Translations under genes and position numbers: made by a program
The notes under the pieces: generated by a model
Seen by the model: only the letters and a program-made list of their open reading frames with translations
Databases searched by the model: none
What the model was told of the DNA's origin: nothing
Shown: in pieces, positions 8,092 to 18,014 of the stretch
How positions within the stretch are numbered: the first letter of the stretch is position 1
Layout: the number at the start of each line of letters is the position of its first letter
From: Georgfuchsia toluolica
Lineage (GTDB): Bacteria; Pseudomonadota; Gammaproteobacteria; Burkholderiales; Rhodocyclaceae
Assembly: GCF_907163265.1 (NCBI RefSeq)
Contig: NZ_CAJQUM010000001.1
Coordinates: 496,001 to 560,000, forward strand
Direction: 5' to 3'
DNA: 64,000 nucleotides

Positions 8092-8697
8092 TTATGCACT
8101 GGCTTTAATAACATTCTTTGCATGCAGGGTTTTGATCAGTCCATCAATACCTCCGCTACGCACTTCCGCACTGAATTGATCGCGAAAGCTCAGTACCAGG
8201 CTTATCCCGCTTACGGTGATGTCATAAACTTTCCAGGTCGAGTCCAACTTCTCCATGGCGTAGTCGATGGAAACCGATTTGGCACCCGGCTGTTTGATTT
8301 CGGTGCGAACCATCACGTCAGTCTCGTCATCCGCAATCTTTGCCGGTTTATAGTCAATCGTCTGATTCTTGTAGGCCGTCAGGGCTCTGGAGTAGGTACG
8401 AACCAGCAGCGTCCTGAATTCACTTGTCAGCGCCGATTGCTGATCCAGGCTCGCCTGACGCCAATCCTTGCCCATGGCAAGAGCGGTCATCCGCTTGAAA
8501 TCGAAATCAGGCAACAACTTGGCTTCCACCAGGGCAATGGCCTTCGCGGTATTTCCACTCTGGATTTCCGGATCCTTGCTGACAATGTTGAGGACATCGC
8601 TGGTGACATTTTTCACCAACGTATCCGGAGCTATTGGTTCCGCGGCAGCACTGCCGATGAGCAGCGTAGCGACGACCAACCCGATTAAACGTCTCAC
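8092..8697 (-). CDS. MlaC/Ttg2D-family periplasmic phospholipid-binding protein
   Basis: A 201-residue protein with a signal peptide (about 1-20) and a MlaC (toluene tolerance Ttg2D) domain: LVKNVTSDVLNIVSKDPEI, KLLPDFDFKRMTALAMGKDW, LTSEFRTLLVRTYSRAL and KLDSTWKVYDITVSGISLV. MlaC proteins ferry phospholipid between the outer-membrane MlaA complex and the inner-membrane MlaFEDB transporter. Here none of mlaFEDAB is adjacent. The start is GTG at 8695-8697 preceded by AAGGAG at good spacing. It lies 258 bases downstream of the MacB-like exporter genes on the same strand. Confidence 0.9.
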   Translation of the reverse strand: MRRLIGLVVATLLIGSAAAEPIAPDTLVKNVTSDVLNIVSKDPEIQSGNTAKAIALVEAKLLPDFDFKRMTALAMGKDWRQASLDQQSALTSEFRTLLVRTYSRALTAYKNQTIDYKPAKIADDETDVMVRTEIKQPGAKSVSIDYAMEKLDSTWKVYDITVSGISLVLSFRDQFSAEVRSGGIDGLIKTLHAKNVIKASA

Positions 8698-8955
8698 TGG
8701 AGAACTCCTTGTTCAATTGGTGCGGCACGATATGGCCATCTCCTATGGCGGCCATTGCAATCCTCATGCCGGGACGGACGCGGAAGCTATTTACGCTTCA
8801 CCTTCATTCAGTTAGGGCCAAGGCAGCGTATGTGATCAAGGTCGTTATGGCACGGATTGTCGCCATGCTCCGACACAAAGCTAAACGGGCGATGGCAAGC
8901 ATCTGTTTTTCTGTCGCATACCCTGTCGCCAGCGGGCGACAGCGAGATACGTTCA

Positions 8956-10155
8956 TTACTCCGAGCGCAACGCCTCCAGCGGGTCGAGCATGGCGGCACG
9001 GCGGGCGGGCATGACACCTGCCACCACCCCGATCAGCACGGAAGAGACTTCCGCCGCGACGGCGTAGGACCAGGGGGTCTCGACCGGTAGCGAAGGCAAA
9101 AATGCCTTGATCAGCAGGGACAGTCCCCAACCCAGCGCCAAGCCCACGGTACCGCCCAGTCCGGCCAGCACGGCGGCTTCGCCGAGAAACAGGGCGAGGA
9201 TGCGATTGCGCGTGGCGCCGAGCGCACGCAGCAGGCCGATTTCCGAAGTGCGCTCCGATACTGCGATAGTGAGGATGGTAAGGATGCCGATGCCGCCGAC
9301 GAGGAGCGATATGCTGCCGATCGCGGCGACCGCGAAGGTGATGGTGTCGAGAATGGTGCCGAAAGTTTCCAGCATCTTCTTCTGCGGCGTGAGTGTGAAG
9401 TCCTCGCGGCCGTGACGGGCGATCAGGATGCGGCGGATGCCTTCCTCGACATCCTCCAGCGGAGCGGTCGGTTCGTAGGTGAGATGAATTTCGGCAAGGC
9501 TGTCGCGATTGAACATTTCCAGCGCGCGTCCGACCGGGATATACACCGCATCGTCCATGTCAAAGCCGAGGATATCGCCCTTGGCTTCCATGATGCCGAT
9601 GACGCGGTAGCGTTCGCCACCGACGCGCATGCGGGCGCCGAGCGGGTTGGCCTCGCCGAACAGTTCGCGCGCTACTTTCGCTCCCAGCACGACGAAGGCG
9701 CGCGCGTTGCGCGGGTCTTCGTCGGGCAGGAAGTCGCCCACAGCCACCTTCATGCGCACTGCCTCGGTCATGGCGTGGCTGACGCCGTTGATCATGACGC
9801 GGCGGGTCCTGCCCTCGTGTTCGACATCGCCGTTGCCCTGCACGGTGGGGTCGGAAACCAGCACATGCGGCGCGCGGCGCAGCGCCAGCGCATCCTCGAT
9901 CGAGAGTGGGCGCACGGTATTGATGGCGCCGACCGGCCCCCCGCGCGTGTCGGTCCTGCCCGGCGAAATGCCGATCAGATTGGTACCGAACTGCGAGAAT
10001 TCGTCGATGATGAACTGGTGCAGGCCTTGGCCGATGCTGGTAAGCAGGATCACCGAGGTGATGCCGATGGCGATGCCGAGCGCAGACAGCACAGTTCGCA
10101 TGCGATGCGAGGCAAGCGACTGGAAGGCAAAGCGGATGAAGTCAGCGGTACGCAT
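8956..10155 (-). CDS. MacB/FtsX-type ABC transporter permease (second copy)
   Basis: A 399-residue permease with an N-terminal helix (about 22-42), a large periplasmic MacB_PCD domain (about 45-245) and an FtsX domain with three C-terminal helices (ISLLVGGIGILTILTIAVSE; AAVLAGLGGTVGLALGWGLS; final EVSSVLIGVVAGVMPARRA). The motif RTSEIGLLRALGATR is the coupling segment to the ATPase. The ending LDPLEALRSE is typical of the family. It has no ATPase domain of its own and must use the separate ATPase at 11486-12163, probably pairing with the neighbouring permease. Confidence 0.9.
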   Translation of the reverse strand: MRTADFIRFAFQSLASHRMRTVLSALGIAIGITSVILLTSIGQGLHQFIIDEFSQFGTNLIGISPGRTDTRGGPVGAINTVRPLSIEDALALRRAPHVLVSDPTVQGNGDVEHEGRTRRVMINGVSHAMTEAVRMKVAVGDFLPDEDPRNARAFVVLGAKVARELFGEANPLGARMRVGGERYRVIGIMEAKGDILGFDMDDAVYIPVGRALEMFNRDSLAEIHLTYEPTAPLEDVEEGIRRILIARHGREDFTLTPQKKMLETFGTILDTITFAVAAIGSISLLVGGIGILTILTIAVSERTSEIGLLRALGATRNRILALFLGEAAVLAGLGGTVGLALGWGLSLLIKAFLPSLPVETPWSYAVAAEVSSVLIGVVAGVMPARRAAMLDPLEALRSE

Positions 10156-10181
10156 AAGTTGTCACTGCAGTAAAAGCATTT

Positions 10182-10252
10182 ACCACAGAGGACACGTAGG
10201 ACTCAGAGGAATTCAAAAACCTGTTCTGGTTTTTCTCTGTGTCTTCTGTGGT
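10182..10252. repeat. Dispersed CCACAGAGG palindromic repeat, short form (copy A)
   Basis: ACCACAGAGGACAC... at the left and ...CTCTGTGTCTTCTGTGGT at the right form an imperfect long hairpin that fills the gap between the two permease genes. Related copies are at 12176-12272, 18896-18976 and 20789-20890. It has no coding potential and no T-run. Confidence 0.8.
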
Positions 10253-10266
10253 GAAAGATTTTGTTT

Positions 10267-11478
10267 TCATTTTCTCGACGACAGTGCGACCACCGGGTCG
10301 AGCCGCGCCGCCTGGCGCGCCGGAGCGACGGAGAAAATCACGGAGGTTAAAAGCGCGGTGAGCGGTGCCGCGATCAGCGCCCACCACGGCGTGGTGAAGG
10401 GAATGTCCGGGTAGAGATCGGCGATCATCATCTGTCCGATCCAGCCGCCCAGCAATCCCGCAACTGCTCCGGCCAGGGCGAGCAGCACGGCTTCGGTAAA
10501 GAAAATCAGCCGCACCTGGCCGCCGCTGGCGCCGAGCGCCTTCAACAGGCCGATTTCGCGCTTGCGCTGCGACACCGAGATCAGCATCACGTTCATGATC
10601 AGGATGCCGGCTACCGACAGGCTGATTGCAGCAATGCCCGCCACGGCCAGCGTCAGCGCGCCAAGGATGCGGTCGAAGGTCGACAGGATCGCGTCCTGGG
10701 TTATCACGGTAACGTCGCGCTCCCCTTCATGGCGTGTGCGCAGAATGTCGAGCGCATCCTGCTTGGCGAAGGGCACCTGGCTGCGCGATTTGGCCTCGAT
10801 CATGATGCGGAACAGCGATTCGGTATTGAACAGCGCTTGTGCCGCAGCGAGCGGAACGACGACGATCTCGTCGGTATCGAAACCGAGCGACTGACCCTGC
10901 GCCGCGATCACGCCGATGACGCGGAAGCGCCGGTCGCCGATGCGCAGCCATTCGCCGACCGCTTCCTTGCCCTGGAACAGTTCGCGCTTGACCTTGGCGC
11001 CGATGACGCATACCGGCTGTGCATGGTGCGGGTCGCCTTCGGGCAGGAACATGCCCTGGCCCATGTCCATCTGGCGCACGACGATGAATTCTGCCGTGGT
11101 GCCGAGTACCGGCGTGGCACGGGTGCGTGCATTCCAATGCACGTCGCCGGCACCGACGATGAGCGGAGCAATACGGCGTACCGCACGGCTGCGCAGGAGG
11201 GATTGCGCATCGTCGATGGTCAGGTCGCGCGGCATCTTGCCAACCAAGAATCCGGGTGTGCCGCCGGCGGTTTCGGAACGGCCAGGCAATACGATGAGCA
11301 GATTGGCGCCGAGACCCGAAAACTGATTGAGCACATAACGCCGCGCGCCTTCGCCCAGCGTGGTGACTATCAGCACGGCAGCGACGCCGATGCCCATGGC
11401 GAGCAGGATCAACAGGGTGCGGCCGCGATTGCCGCGTACCACCTGCCAGGTGAAATCGAGAAGGTCGGCGGGCCTCAT
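10267..11478 (-). CDS. MacB/FtsX-type ABC transporter permease (first copy)
   Basis: A 403-residue permease of the same architecture as its neighbour: N-terminal helix (LLILLAMGIGVAAVLIVTTL), periplasmic MacB_PCD domain, then three C-terminal FtsX helices with the coupling segment KREIGLLKALGASGGQVRL and the ending ARQAARLDPVVALSSRK. The start at 11478 (MRPADLLDF) lies 7 bases beyond the ATPase stop; the longer frame overlaps the ATPase gene and was rejected. Adjacent non-identical permeases with a single ATPase suggest a heterodimeric transporter. Confidence 0.9.
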   Translation of the reverse strand: MRPADLLDFTWQVVRGNRGRTLLILLAMGIGVAAVLIVTTLGEGARRYVLNQFSGLGANLLIVLPGRSETAGGTPGFLVGKMPRDLTIDDAQSLLRSRAVRRIAPLIVGAGDVHWNARTRATPVLGTTAEFIVVRQMDMGQGMFLPEGDPHHAQPVCVIGAKVKRELFQGKEAVGEWLRIGDRRFRVIGVIAAQGQSLGFDTDEIVVVPLAAAQALFNTESLFRIMIEAKSRSQVPFAKQDALDILRTRHEGERDVTVITQDAILSTFDRILGALTLAVAGIAAISLSVAGILIMNVMLISVSQRKREIGLLKALGASGGQVRLIFFTEAVLLALAGAVAGLLGGWIGQMMIADLYPDIPFTTPWWALIAAPLTALLTSVIFSVAPARQAARLDPVVALSSRK

Positions 11479-11485
11479 AAGATGT

Positions 11486-12163
11486 TCAGACGTCGCGCTC
11501 GTCGCCTGCCAGTTCGCCGTCAACCAGCCGCAAACGCCGATGCGCGCGCGCGCCGAGATCGCGATCATGCGTTACCAGAATCAGCGTGCCGCCCGCATGG
11601 TGCAGTCCTTCCAGCAGGGCCATGACCTCCTTGCCGGTATTGCTGTCGAGGTTGCCAGTGGGTTCGTCGGCGAGAATCACGCCCGGTTGCATCGACATGG
11701 CGCGGGCAATCGCGACGCGCTGGCACTGGCCGCCGGAGAGCTGGTCGGGGCGGTGTCCGGCACGGTTTTCCAGACCGTATTGGGCGAGCAGCGTGGCCAG
11801 GCGTCGTTGCCGCTCGACGGGGTCGATGCCCGCCAGCACCATCGGCAGTTCGATATTCTGCGTGGCCGTAAGCCGCGGCACGAGATGAAAAAACTGGAAC
11901 ACAAAGCCGATTTTTTCGCGCCGCACGCGGGCCAGTTCATCGTCGTTGAGGCCGGTGACGTCGCGGCGGTCGAGTTCGTAGCGGCCGGCATTGGGACGGT
12001 CGAGCAGACCGATCAAATTCAGCAGAGAGGACTTGCCGGAGCCGGACGGCCCCATGATGGAAACATACTCGCCGGCTTCGATGGCGAGGTCGATGCCGCG
12101 CAGCGCATGGACTTCCTCGCCGCCGACATGGAAAACTCGTTTGATGCCCGAGAGCTTAATCAT
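11486..12163 (-). CDS. MacB/LolD-type ABC transporter ATPase
   Basis: A 225-residue stand-alone ATPase. Walker A is GPSGSGKSSLLNLIG, the signature is LSGGQCQRVAIARAM (one Gln-Cys change from the common LSGGQQQR), and Walker B is VILADEPTGNLDS, with the H-loop at ILVTHD. The N-terminal IKLSGIKRVFHVGGEEVHAL is typical of LolD/MacB ATPases, which drive periplasmic mechanotransmission rather than transport through the membrane. It lies between the adaptor gene and the first permease gene. Confidence 0.94.
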   Translation of the reverse strand: MIKLSGIKRVFHVGGEEVHALRGIDLAIEAGEYVSIMGPSGSGKSSLLNLIGLLDRPNAGRYELDRRDVTGLNDDELARVRREKIGFVFQFFHLVPRLTATQNIELPMVLAGIDPVERQRRLATLLAQYGLENRAGHRPDQLSGGQCQRVAIARAMSMQPGVILADEPTGNLDSNTGKEVMALLEGLHHAGGTLILVTHDRDLGARAHRRLRLVDGELAGDERDV

Positions 12164-12175
12164 GAGAAACCTTTA

Positions 12176-12272
12176 GCCACAGAGGACACAGAGCTCACAG
12201 AGAAATTCAAAGAGGTTTTTCCTCTGTCCCATGGGGATTTCCTTTGGTCATGCCCTCTGTGATCTCTGTAGC
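12176..12272. repeat. Dispersed CCACAGAGG palindromic repeat, long form (copy B)
   Basis: GCCACAGAGGACACAGAG at the left, matching CTCTGTGATCTCTGTAGC at the right, with an inner stretch TCCCATGGGGATTTCCTTTG. The same inner stretch, nearly base for base, is in copy D (20789-20890) but absent from copies A and C. It fills the gap between the adaptor gene stop (12273) and the ATPase start. Confidence 0.8.
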
Positions 12273-13445
12273 TTATTTTGATCTTGAATTTGCTTCAATT
12301 TCCGCTCGAGCTCCCGCCTTGACGCCTTCGCGGTCGAGCGAGGTGACGACCTTGTCGCCTGCCTTGAGGCCGGATTTGACTTCGGTGAATTCCCAGTTGG
12401 TAAGGCCGATCTCGATACTGCGTTCGGCGAACCTGCCATCGTCGATGACGAGCACATGATTGCCCGGCATCAGGGCCGAGGTGGGGATGCGCAAGACATT
12501 GTCGCGGGTTTCGACCACGACTTCGATGTCGGCGGAATAACCGACCAGCAGGTTGCCTTGCTTCTGCGCCGCCTGCGGGTCATCAAACTCGACTTCGACC
12601 TCGACCGTGCGTGCCTGCTTTTCCAGCGCCAGCACATAGGGCGCGATGCGCCGCACATGGCCGGGGAAGTGCTTGCCGCGGAAGGCGTCGAGCGTGATGC
12701 GGGCCGGCATCTTGAGTTGCACCTTTGCCGCGTCGACTTCGTCGATCGGCGCGGTGACATAGAGGCAGGAGTCGTCGATCAGGTCGACGACAGGTAGTGT
12801 GGCAATGCCGGGCGGAGAGGGCGTCACATATTCGCCAAGCTCACCGTTGATCTCCGCCACCACGCCGTCGAACGGTGCGCGCAGTATAGTGCGCTGGACG
12901 TCGGCACGCGAAGCGGCGATGCGCGCTTCGGCTTCCTTCACCTGGGTGCGCGTCGATTCGCAAGTGGCCTGGCTCGACTTGGCCTGCGCCTCGGCGCGCA
13001 CCACGCGTTCGTCGGAGACGAAGCCCTTGTCGCGCAGGGCGCGTTGCTGCTTCGCCTCACTGACCGCTGCGTTTGCCATTTGGCAGGCTTCAATGACACG
13101 CGACTTGGCGGTCTCGAACTGCTCCCGCGCCAAAAGCTCGCGCGCGGTGAGGTCGTTGTTCCAGAGTTCGAGCAGCAATTCGTTCTGCTTGACGCGCTGT
13201 CCCTTCTTGACCGGGAGGCTCGCGATATGGCCCGGCGACGAAGGCGCGATCTTGGCGCGGCGACAGGCGGCTACGGAGCCGGCACGGGTATTGGCGACAG
13301 TGGTTTCGACACGGCCGGTTTCGACGTTGGCAACCAGTACTGCAATGGGCTTGGGCCGGGTGAGGAACTTGAAGCCGGTGACCAGCAAGGCGATGGCGGC
13401 GATGGCGATGAGAATGACGGCGATGCGCTTGGGTGGCATTTTCAT
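12273..13445 (-). CDS. MacA/HlyD-family periplasmic adaptor (membrane fusion protein)
   Basis: A 390-residue adaptor anchored by one N-terminal helix (about 7-25, IAVILIAIAAIALLVTGFKF). Then come the lipoyl-like half motifs (GHIASLPVKKGQRVKQNELL and FDGVVAEINGELGEYV), separated by a long alpha hairpin (about 100-180, coiled-coil, Ala/Glu/Gln-rich), and a beta-barrel and membrane-proximal domain. It would link the inner-membrane permeases to an outer-membrane channel; no TolC-like gene is present in the window. The ATG at 13445 is used; ATG 13439 is equally possible. Confidence 0.9.
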   Translation of the reverse strand: MKMPPKRIAVILIAIAAIALLVTGFKFLTRPKPIAVLVANVETGRVETTVANTRAGSVAACRRAKIAPSSPGHIASLPVKKGQRVKQNELLLELWNNDLTARELLAREQFETAKSRVIEACQMANAAVSEAKQQRALRDKGFVSDERVVRAEAQAKSSQATCESTRTQVKEAEARIAASRADVQRTILRAPFDGVVAEINGELGEYVTPSPPGIATLPVVDLIDDSCLYVTAPIDEVDAAKVQLKMPARITLDAFRGKHFPGHVRRIAPYVLALEKQARTVEVEVEFDDPQAAQKQGNLLVGYSADIEVVVETRDNVLRIPTSALMPGNHVLVIDDGRFAERSIEIGLTNWEFTEVKSGLKAGDKVVTSLDREGVKAGARAEIEANSRSK

Positions 13446-13480
13446 GGCGGTGGACGGAAAGAAGGCTGCAGGGGCGGACT

Positions 13481-14161
13481 TTACAGCAAGCCGCGTTCGG
13501 CGAAGGATACCGGACGTGCGTTGCCGGCGATGATGAAATGATCGGCGACCTTGACGTCCACCAGCGCCAGCGCATCCTTCAACGCATGTGTCAGCAATTC
13601 ATCGGCGCGCGAGGGCTCGGCGACACCGGATGGATGATTGTGCACCAGGATCGCGGCGGCGGCATTGCGGGCCAAGGCCTGCTTGACGATCTCGCGCGGA
13701 TAGACGCTGGTCTGCGATAAAGTGCCGCGAAACAGTTCGTCATATTCGATCAGATGGTTCTGGTTGTCGAGCCAGAGCACGCCGAACATTTCATAGGGCA
13801 GGACGGAGAGCCTGAGCCGCAGCCAGTCGCGCACCGCGCCGGGCGATGTGAGCAGATCGCGTGTGCGCATGTCGTCCTTCAGGGCACGCCGGGCGAGTTC
13901 GAGCACGGCCATCAGTTGCGTGGCCTTGGCCGGCCCCATGCCGGGCAATTGCGAGAGTTCCTTGACCGAGGCTTGCGCCAGGCGCGATAGCTGATCGTCG
14001 AAATATGCCAGTAGCTCGCGCGCCAGATCGACCGCACTCTTGCCCTTGACGCCGACGCGTAAAAAGATCGCCAGCAGTTCGGCATCGGAGAGCGCCGCCG
14101 CGCCCTTGGCCAGCAGACGTTCGCGTGGGCGTTCTGCCTTGGGCCAGTCGGTGATTGCCAT
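13481..14161 (-). CDS. radC: RadC/JAB-domain protein (UPF0758)
   Basis: A 226-residue protein of the RadC family: N-terminal helix-hairpin-helix region ([20 protein letters not shown], about 70-90) and a C-terminal JAMM/MPN+ domain with the metal motif [16 protein letters not shown] (HxHx7-10D). The start [20 protein letters not shown] is standard. Despite the name, a direct role in DNA repair is not established. It is divergent from coaBC, a common arrangement, with a 45-base shared intergenic region that contains a palindrome. Confidence 0.94.
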   Translation of the reverse strand: MAITDWPKAERPRERLLAKGAAALSDAELLAIFLRVGVKGKSAVDLARELLAYFDDQLSRLAQASVKELSQLPGMGPAKATQLMAVLELARRALKDDMRTRDLLTSPGAVRDWLRLRLSVLPYEMFGVLWLDNQNHLIEYDELFRGTLSQTSVYPREIVKQALARNAAAAILVHNHPSGVAEPSRADELLTHALKDALALVDVKVADHFIIAGNARPVSFAERGLL

Positions 14162-14168
14162 AACGCGC

Positions 14169-14200
14169 TAGAATTCCTTCCTGGTATTTATGGAATTCTA
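14169..14200. promoter_or_regulatory. Palindromic divergent promoter region, radC/coaBC
   Basis: TAGAATTCC (14169-14177) and GGAATTCTA (14192-14200) form a perfect inverted repeat. Each arm presents a TAGAAT -10-like hexamer on its own strand, placed so that both genes would have leaders of about 26-27 bases. No convincing -35 boxes were seen. Overlapping divergent promoters, or an operator, are possible readings. Confidence 0.4.
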
Positions 14201-14206
14201 CCTGTC

Positions 14207-15433
14207 ATGAGCCAACTTGCGGCATCCTTGCAAAACCGGCGCATCGTGCTCGGCGTTACCGGCGGTGTGGCGGCCTACAAGGCGGCGGAATTGACGCGCC
14301 TCCTGGTCAAGGCCGGCGCGGCGGTGGATGTGGTGCTGACCCGGTCGGCCGCGCATTTCGTCGGCGCGGCGACCTGGCAGGCGCTCTCGAACCGGCCGGT
14401 GTGGACCACGCTGTGGGACGAGCGCATGGGCAATGCGATGGCGCACATCGACCTCACGCGCGGCGCCGATGCACTCCTGGTGGCGCCGGCCACGGCCAAC
14501 TTCATCGCCAAGCTCGCGCATGGCCTCGCCGATGATCTGCTGTCGACGCTGTGCCTGGCGCGCGATTGTCCCCTGCTCGTGGCGCCGGCGATGAACCGCC
14601 AGATGTGGGAGCACCCCGCGACGCGACGCAACATCATGCAGCTCAAGCAGGATGGCGTTACCTTGCATGGTCCCGCCAGCGGCGAGCAGGCCTGCGGCGA
14701 AGTAGGCGAGGGCCGCATGCTCGAAGCGCAGGAAATTTTTGATGCCCTGGTGGCGTTACTGGCGGCATCCACACAGCCCAAACGTCTGGTAGGCAAGCGT
14801 GTGCTGCTCACGGCCGGCCCGACCTTCGAGGCGATCGATCCGGTGCGCGGCATCACCAATTCGAGTTCGGGCAAGATGGGCTTTGCGCTGGCAAGAGCTT
14901 GCGCCGAAGCGGGTGCGGAGGTGACGCTGGTGGCTGGTCCGACGGCGCAAGCCACGCCGCAAGGCGTCAAACGTGTCGATGTCATCAGCGCCCTGCAGAT
15001 GCGCGACGCGGTATTCGCCAATCTTGCCAAGCAAGATGTTTTCATTGCCGTCGCCGCCGTTGCCGACTATCGGCCGGCCAAGTCGGTAGATCACAAAATA
15101 AAAAAGACGAACGCAAAACTCACCATCGAACTGGTTCCCAATCCGGATATCCTCGCCGAAGTGGCCGCGAAGAAGCATGCGCCGTTCTGCGTCGGCTTCG
15201 CCGCCGAGAGTCGCGATCTCGCCAGGTATGCCGAAACCAAGCGCAAGGCAAAGAAGCTGCCGCTGGTGGTCGGCAACCTGGTGCAGGACGGGCTTGGTGG
15301 TGATGACAACAGCGTCACGCTGTTCGATGCCAGGGGCGCGCATCCGTTGCCGCCGGGCGACAAGCTCGACGTGGCGCGCGGCATTGTTGAACATATTGCG
15401 GGGATGCTGAAAAAAACCAAGCGTTCGTCCTGA
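14207..15433 (+). CDS. coaBC: Bifunctional phosphopantothenoylcysteine decarboxylase / phosphopantothenate-cysteine ligase
   Basis: A 408-residue CoA-biosynthesis enzyme. The N-terminal flavoprotein decarboxylase (CoaC, about 10-180) has GVTGGVAAYKAAELTRLL, the catalytic His in MAHIDL, and PAMNRQMWEHPATRRN. The C-terminal synthetase (CoaB, about 190-400) has LLTAGPTFEAIDPVRGITN, SSGKMGFALARA and AAVADYRP, and the nucleotide-specificity residues near KIKK. It joins 4'-phosphopantothenate to cysteine and decarboxylates the product. It is followed by dut, the usual neighbour in Proteobacteria. Confidence 0.96.
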   Translation: MSQLAASLQNRRIVLGVTGGVAAYKAAELTRLLVKAGAAVDVVLTRSAAHFVGAATWQALSNRPVWTTLWDERMGNAMAHIDLTRGADALLVAPATANFIAKLAHGLADDLLSTLCLARDCPLLVAPAMNRQMWEHPATRRNIMQLKQDGVTLHGPASGEQACGEVGEGRMLEAQEIFDALVALLAASTQPKRLVGKRVLLTAGPTFEAIDPVRGITNSSSGKMGFALARACAEAGAEVTLVAGPTAQATPQGVKRVDVISALQMRDAVFANLAKQDVFIAVAAVADYRPAKSVDHKIKKTNAKLTIELVPNPDILAEVAAKKHAPFCVGFAAESRDLARYAETKRKAKKLPLVVGNLVQDGLGGDDNSVTLFDARGAHPLPPGDKLDVARGIVEHIAGMLKKTKRSS

Positions 15434-15541
15434 GCCTGTCGAAGGAAGCATGTCGAAGGGCGATTCCAACCAGCAATATCAGGGCGATGACTGACCTGTC
15501 CTGAGTTAAAACAAAGGGCTCAGCCCGAACGGAGTAGCGCA

Positions 15542-15991
15542 ATGCATCACATTGACGTCAAGATTCTCGATCCGCGCCTGAAGGATAACCATCCGCACTA
15601 CGCCACGCCGGGCGCCGCCGGACTCGATCTGCGCGCCTGTATCGACGTGGCGATGAAGCTGCATCCGGGCGAGACGCATATGGTGCCCACTGGCATCGCG
15701 ATCCATCTGGCCGATCCCGGCCTGGCGGCGATGATCCTGCCGCGCTCCGGCCTCGGCCACAAACACGGCATCGTGCTCGGCAACCTGGTCGGCCTGATCG
15801 ACTCGGATTACCAGGGTGAAATCTTCATCTCACTATGGAACCGCGGCAAGGAAAATTACACCCTCAACCCGATGGATCGCATCGCGCAATTGGTCGTCGT
15901 TCCTGTGATCCAGGTCGCCTTCGATGTCGTCGACGAATTTCCGGTGAGCGACCGGGGCGCGGGAGGGTTTGGTAGCACCGGGCATAGCTGA
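15542..15991 (+). CDS. dut: Deoxyuridine 5'-triphosphate nucleotidohydrolase (dUTPase)
   Basis: A 149-residue homotrimeric dUTPase that hydrolyses dUTP to dUMP and PPi. The five motifs are visible: AGLDLRA (1), [11 protein letters not shown] (2), [15 protein letters not shown] (3), [11 protein letters not shown] (4) and the C-terminal [13 protein letters not shown] (5). The start has GGAG eight bases upstream. A gap of 108 bases separates it from coaBC, and an intrinsic terminator follows. Confidence 0.96.
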   Translation: MHHIDVKILDPRLKDNHPHYATPGAAGLDLRACIDVAMKLHPGETHMVPTGIAIHLADPGLAAMILPRSGLGHKHGIVLGNLVGLIDSDYQGEIFISLWNRGKENYTLNPMDRIAQLVVVPVIQVAFDVVDEFPVSDRGAGGFGSTGHS

Positions 15992-16008
15992 CGCCGGGTC
16001 CGGAGCAT

Positions 16009-16039
16009 AAAAAAGCGTGATTCGTCACCGCGCTTTTTT
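16009..16039. terminator. Rho-independent terminator between dut and cysK
   Basis: AAAAAAGC (16009-16016) pairs with GCTTTTTT (16032-16039), and an inner stem GTGA/TCAC caps it, with a small CGC bulge. The A-run and T-run flank the stem, so it can act on both strands, fitting the convergent dut (stop 15991) and cysK (stop 16074). Confidence 0.85.
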
Positions 16040-16073
16040 GTTTTCCGGTTTCAGGCCAATCGCTGTTCGTGTT

Positions 16074-17009
<936 letters not shown>

Positions 17010-17180
17010 GAGAGTCTCCGATGGGGAAAAATTACAGTGTAGCTTGATGTACGGCGGTTTTGCCAGTGTACGACGGCTATAACGTTCCACTTTCTTTGCA
17101 TAAGCAAATCTGAATAACTTATTTCTCCTTGCGGGACTGAGTCCTTACACTCGATTCCAGTTCACTCACTGGAGTTCGAA

Positions 17181-18014
17181 ATGGCTGTCGCCGGGAAAAG
17201 GGTTTTGCCGGGTTTTAACATCACGCTCGGTTACACCCTGGTCTATCTGTCGCTGCTGGTGCTGATTCCGCTCTCCGCCACCTTCATCAAGTCGGCGTCG
17301 CTGACGTTGGACCAGTTCTTGGCAGTGGTCACTTCGCCGCGCGTGATGGCGTCATACAAGCTCAGCTTCGGCGCCGCGCTGATCGCGGCAGGCATCAATG
17401 CCGTCTTGGGTCTGCTGCTGGCCTGGTCGCTGGTACGTTACAAATTCCCGTGTAAGACGCTGGTCGATGCCTTGGTGGACCTTCCATTCGCGTTGCCGAC
17501 AGCCGTCGCCGGTATCGCATTGACGGCTATCTATTCCAAGAACGGCTGGATCGGCAGCCTGTTAGAGCCACATGGTATCAAGGTGGCATTCACCCCGCTG
17601 GGGGTGCTAGTGGCTTTGACCTTCATCGGCTTGCCATTCGTCGTGCGTACCGTACAGCCCGTCCTGCAGGACATCGAGCGGGAACTGGAAGAAGCTTCGA
17701 CCAGTCTTGGCGCCAACCGCTGGCAAACCTTCCGTTTCGTGCTGTTCCCAGCCTTGTTGCCGGCCTTGCTGACCGGCTTCGCGCTGGCCTTTGCACGCGC
17801 GGTGGGCGAATATGGCTCGGTGATTTTCATCGCCGGCAACATCCCCATGGTGTCAGAAATCACGCCGCTGATGATCATCACCAAACTTGAACAATATGAC
17901 TATGCTGGCGCAACCTCCATCGCCGTGGTGATGTTACTGGTCTCCTTTGCCCTGTTGCTGGCCATCAATGGCCTGCAAGCGTGGACCGCAAAACGCACCG
18001 GGAGGGATCGCTGA
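17181..18014 (+). CDS. cysT: Sulfate/thiosulfate ABC transporter permease CysT (CysU)
   Basis: A 277-residue inner-membrane permease with about six helices. The family segments are [20 protein letters not shown] at the N-terminus, [20 protein letters not shown], and the EAA loop [20 protein letters not shown] that docks on the ATPase, followed by [18 protein letters not shown]. It forms the membrane channel with CysW. The stop overlaps the cysW start by one base. The AT-rich leader (17100-17180, including ATAACTTATT) would be the place to look for CysB sites, but I cannot define one. Confidence 0.95.
   Translation: MAVAGKRVLPGFNITLGYTLVYLSLLVLIPLSATFIKSASLTLDQFLAVVTSPRVMASYKLSFGAALIAAGINAVLGLLLAWSLVRYKFPCKTLVDALVDLPFALPTAVAGIALTAIYSKNGWIGSLLEPHGIKVAFTPLGVLVALTFIGLPFVVRTVQPVLQDIERELEEASTSLGANRWQTFRFVLFPALLPALLTGFALAFARAVGEYGSVIFIAGNIPMVSEITPLMIITKLEQYDYAGATSIAVVMLLVSFALLLAINGLQAWTAKRTGRDR

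Noticed and set aside
8923-8942. CTGTCGCC/GGCGACAG hairpin as a terminator for the permease gene
   Set aside because: On the minus strand it is followed by A-rich rather than T-rich sequence, so intrinsic termination is not supported.
8709-9014. Plus-strand frame in the gap between mlaC and the permease gene
   Set aside because: It runs antisense into the permease 3' end, has no family match and low-quality start; the 258-base gap is treated as non-coding, holding only a small hairpin at 8923-8942.
17100-17180. CysB-binding site in the cysK/cysT divergent region
   Set aside because: AT-rich half-site-like words are present, but CysB sites are too degenerate to define by eye.
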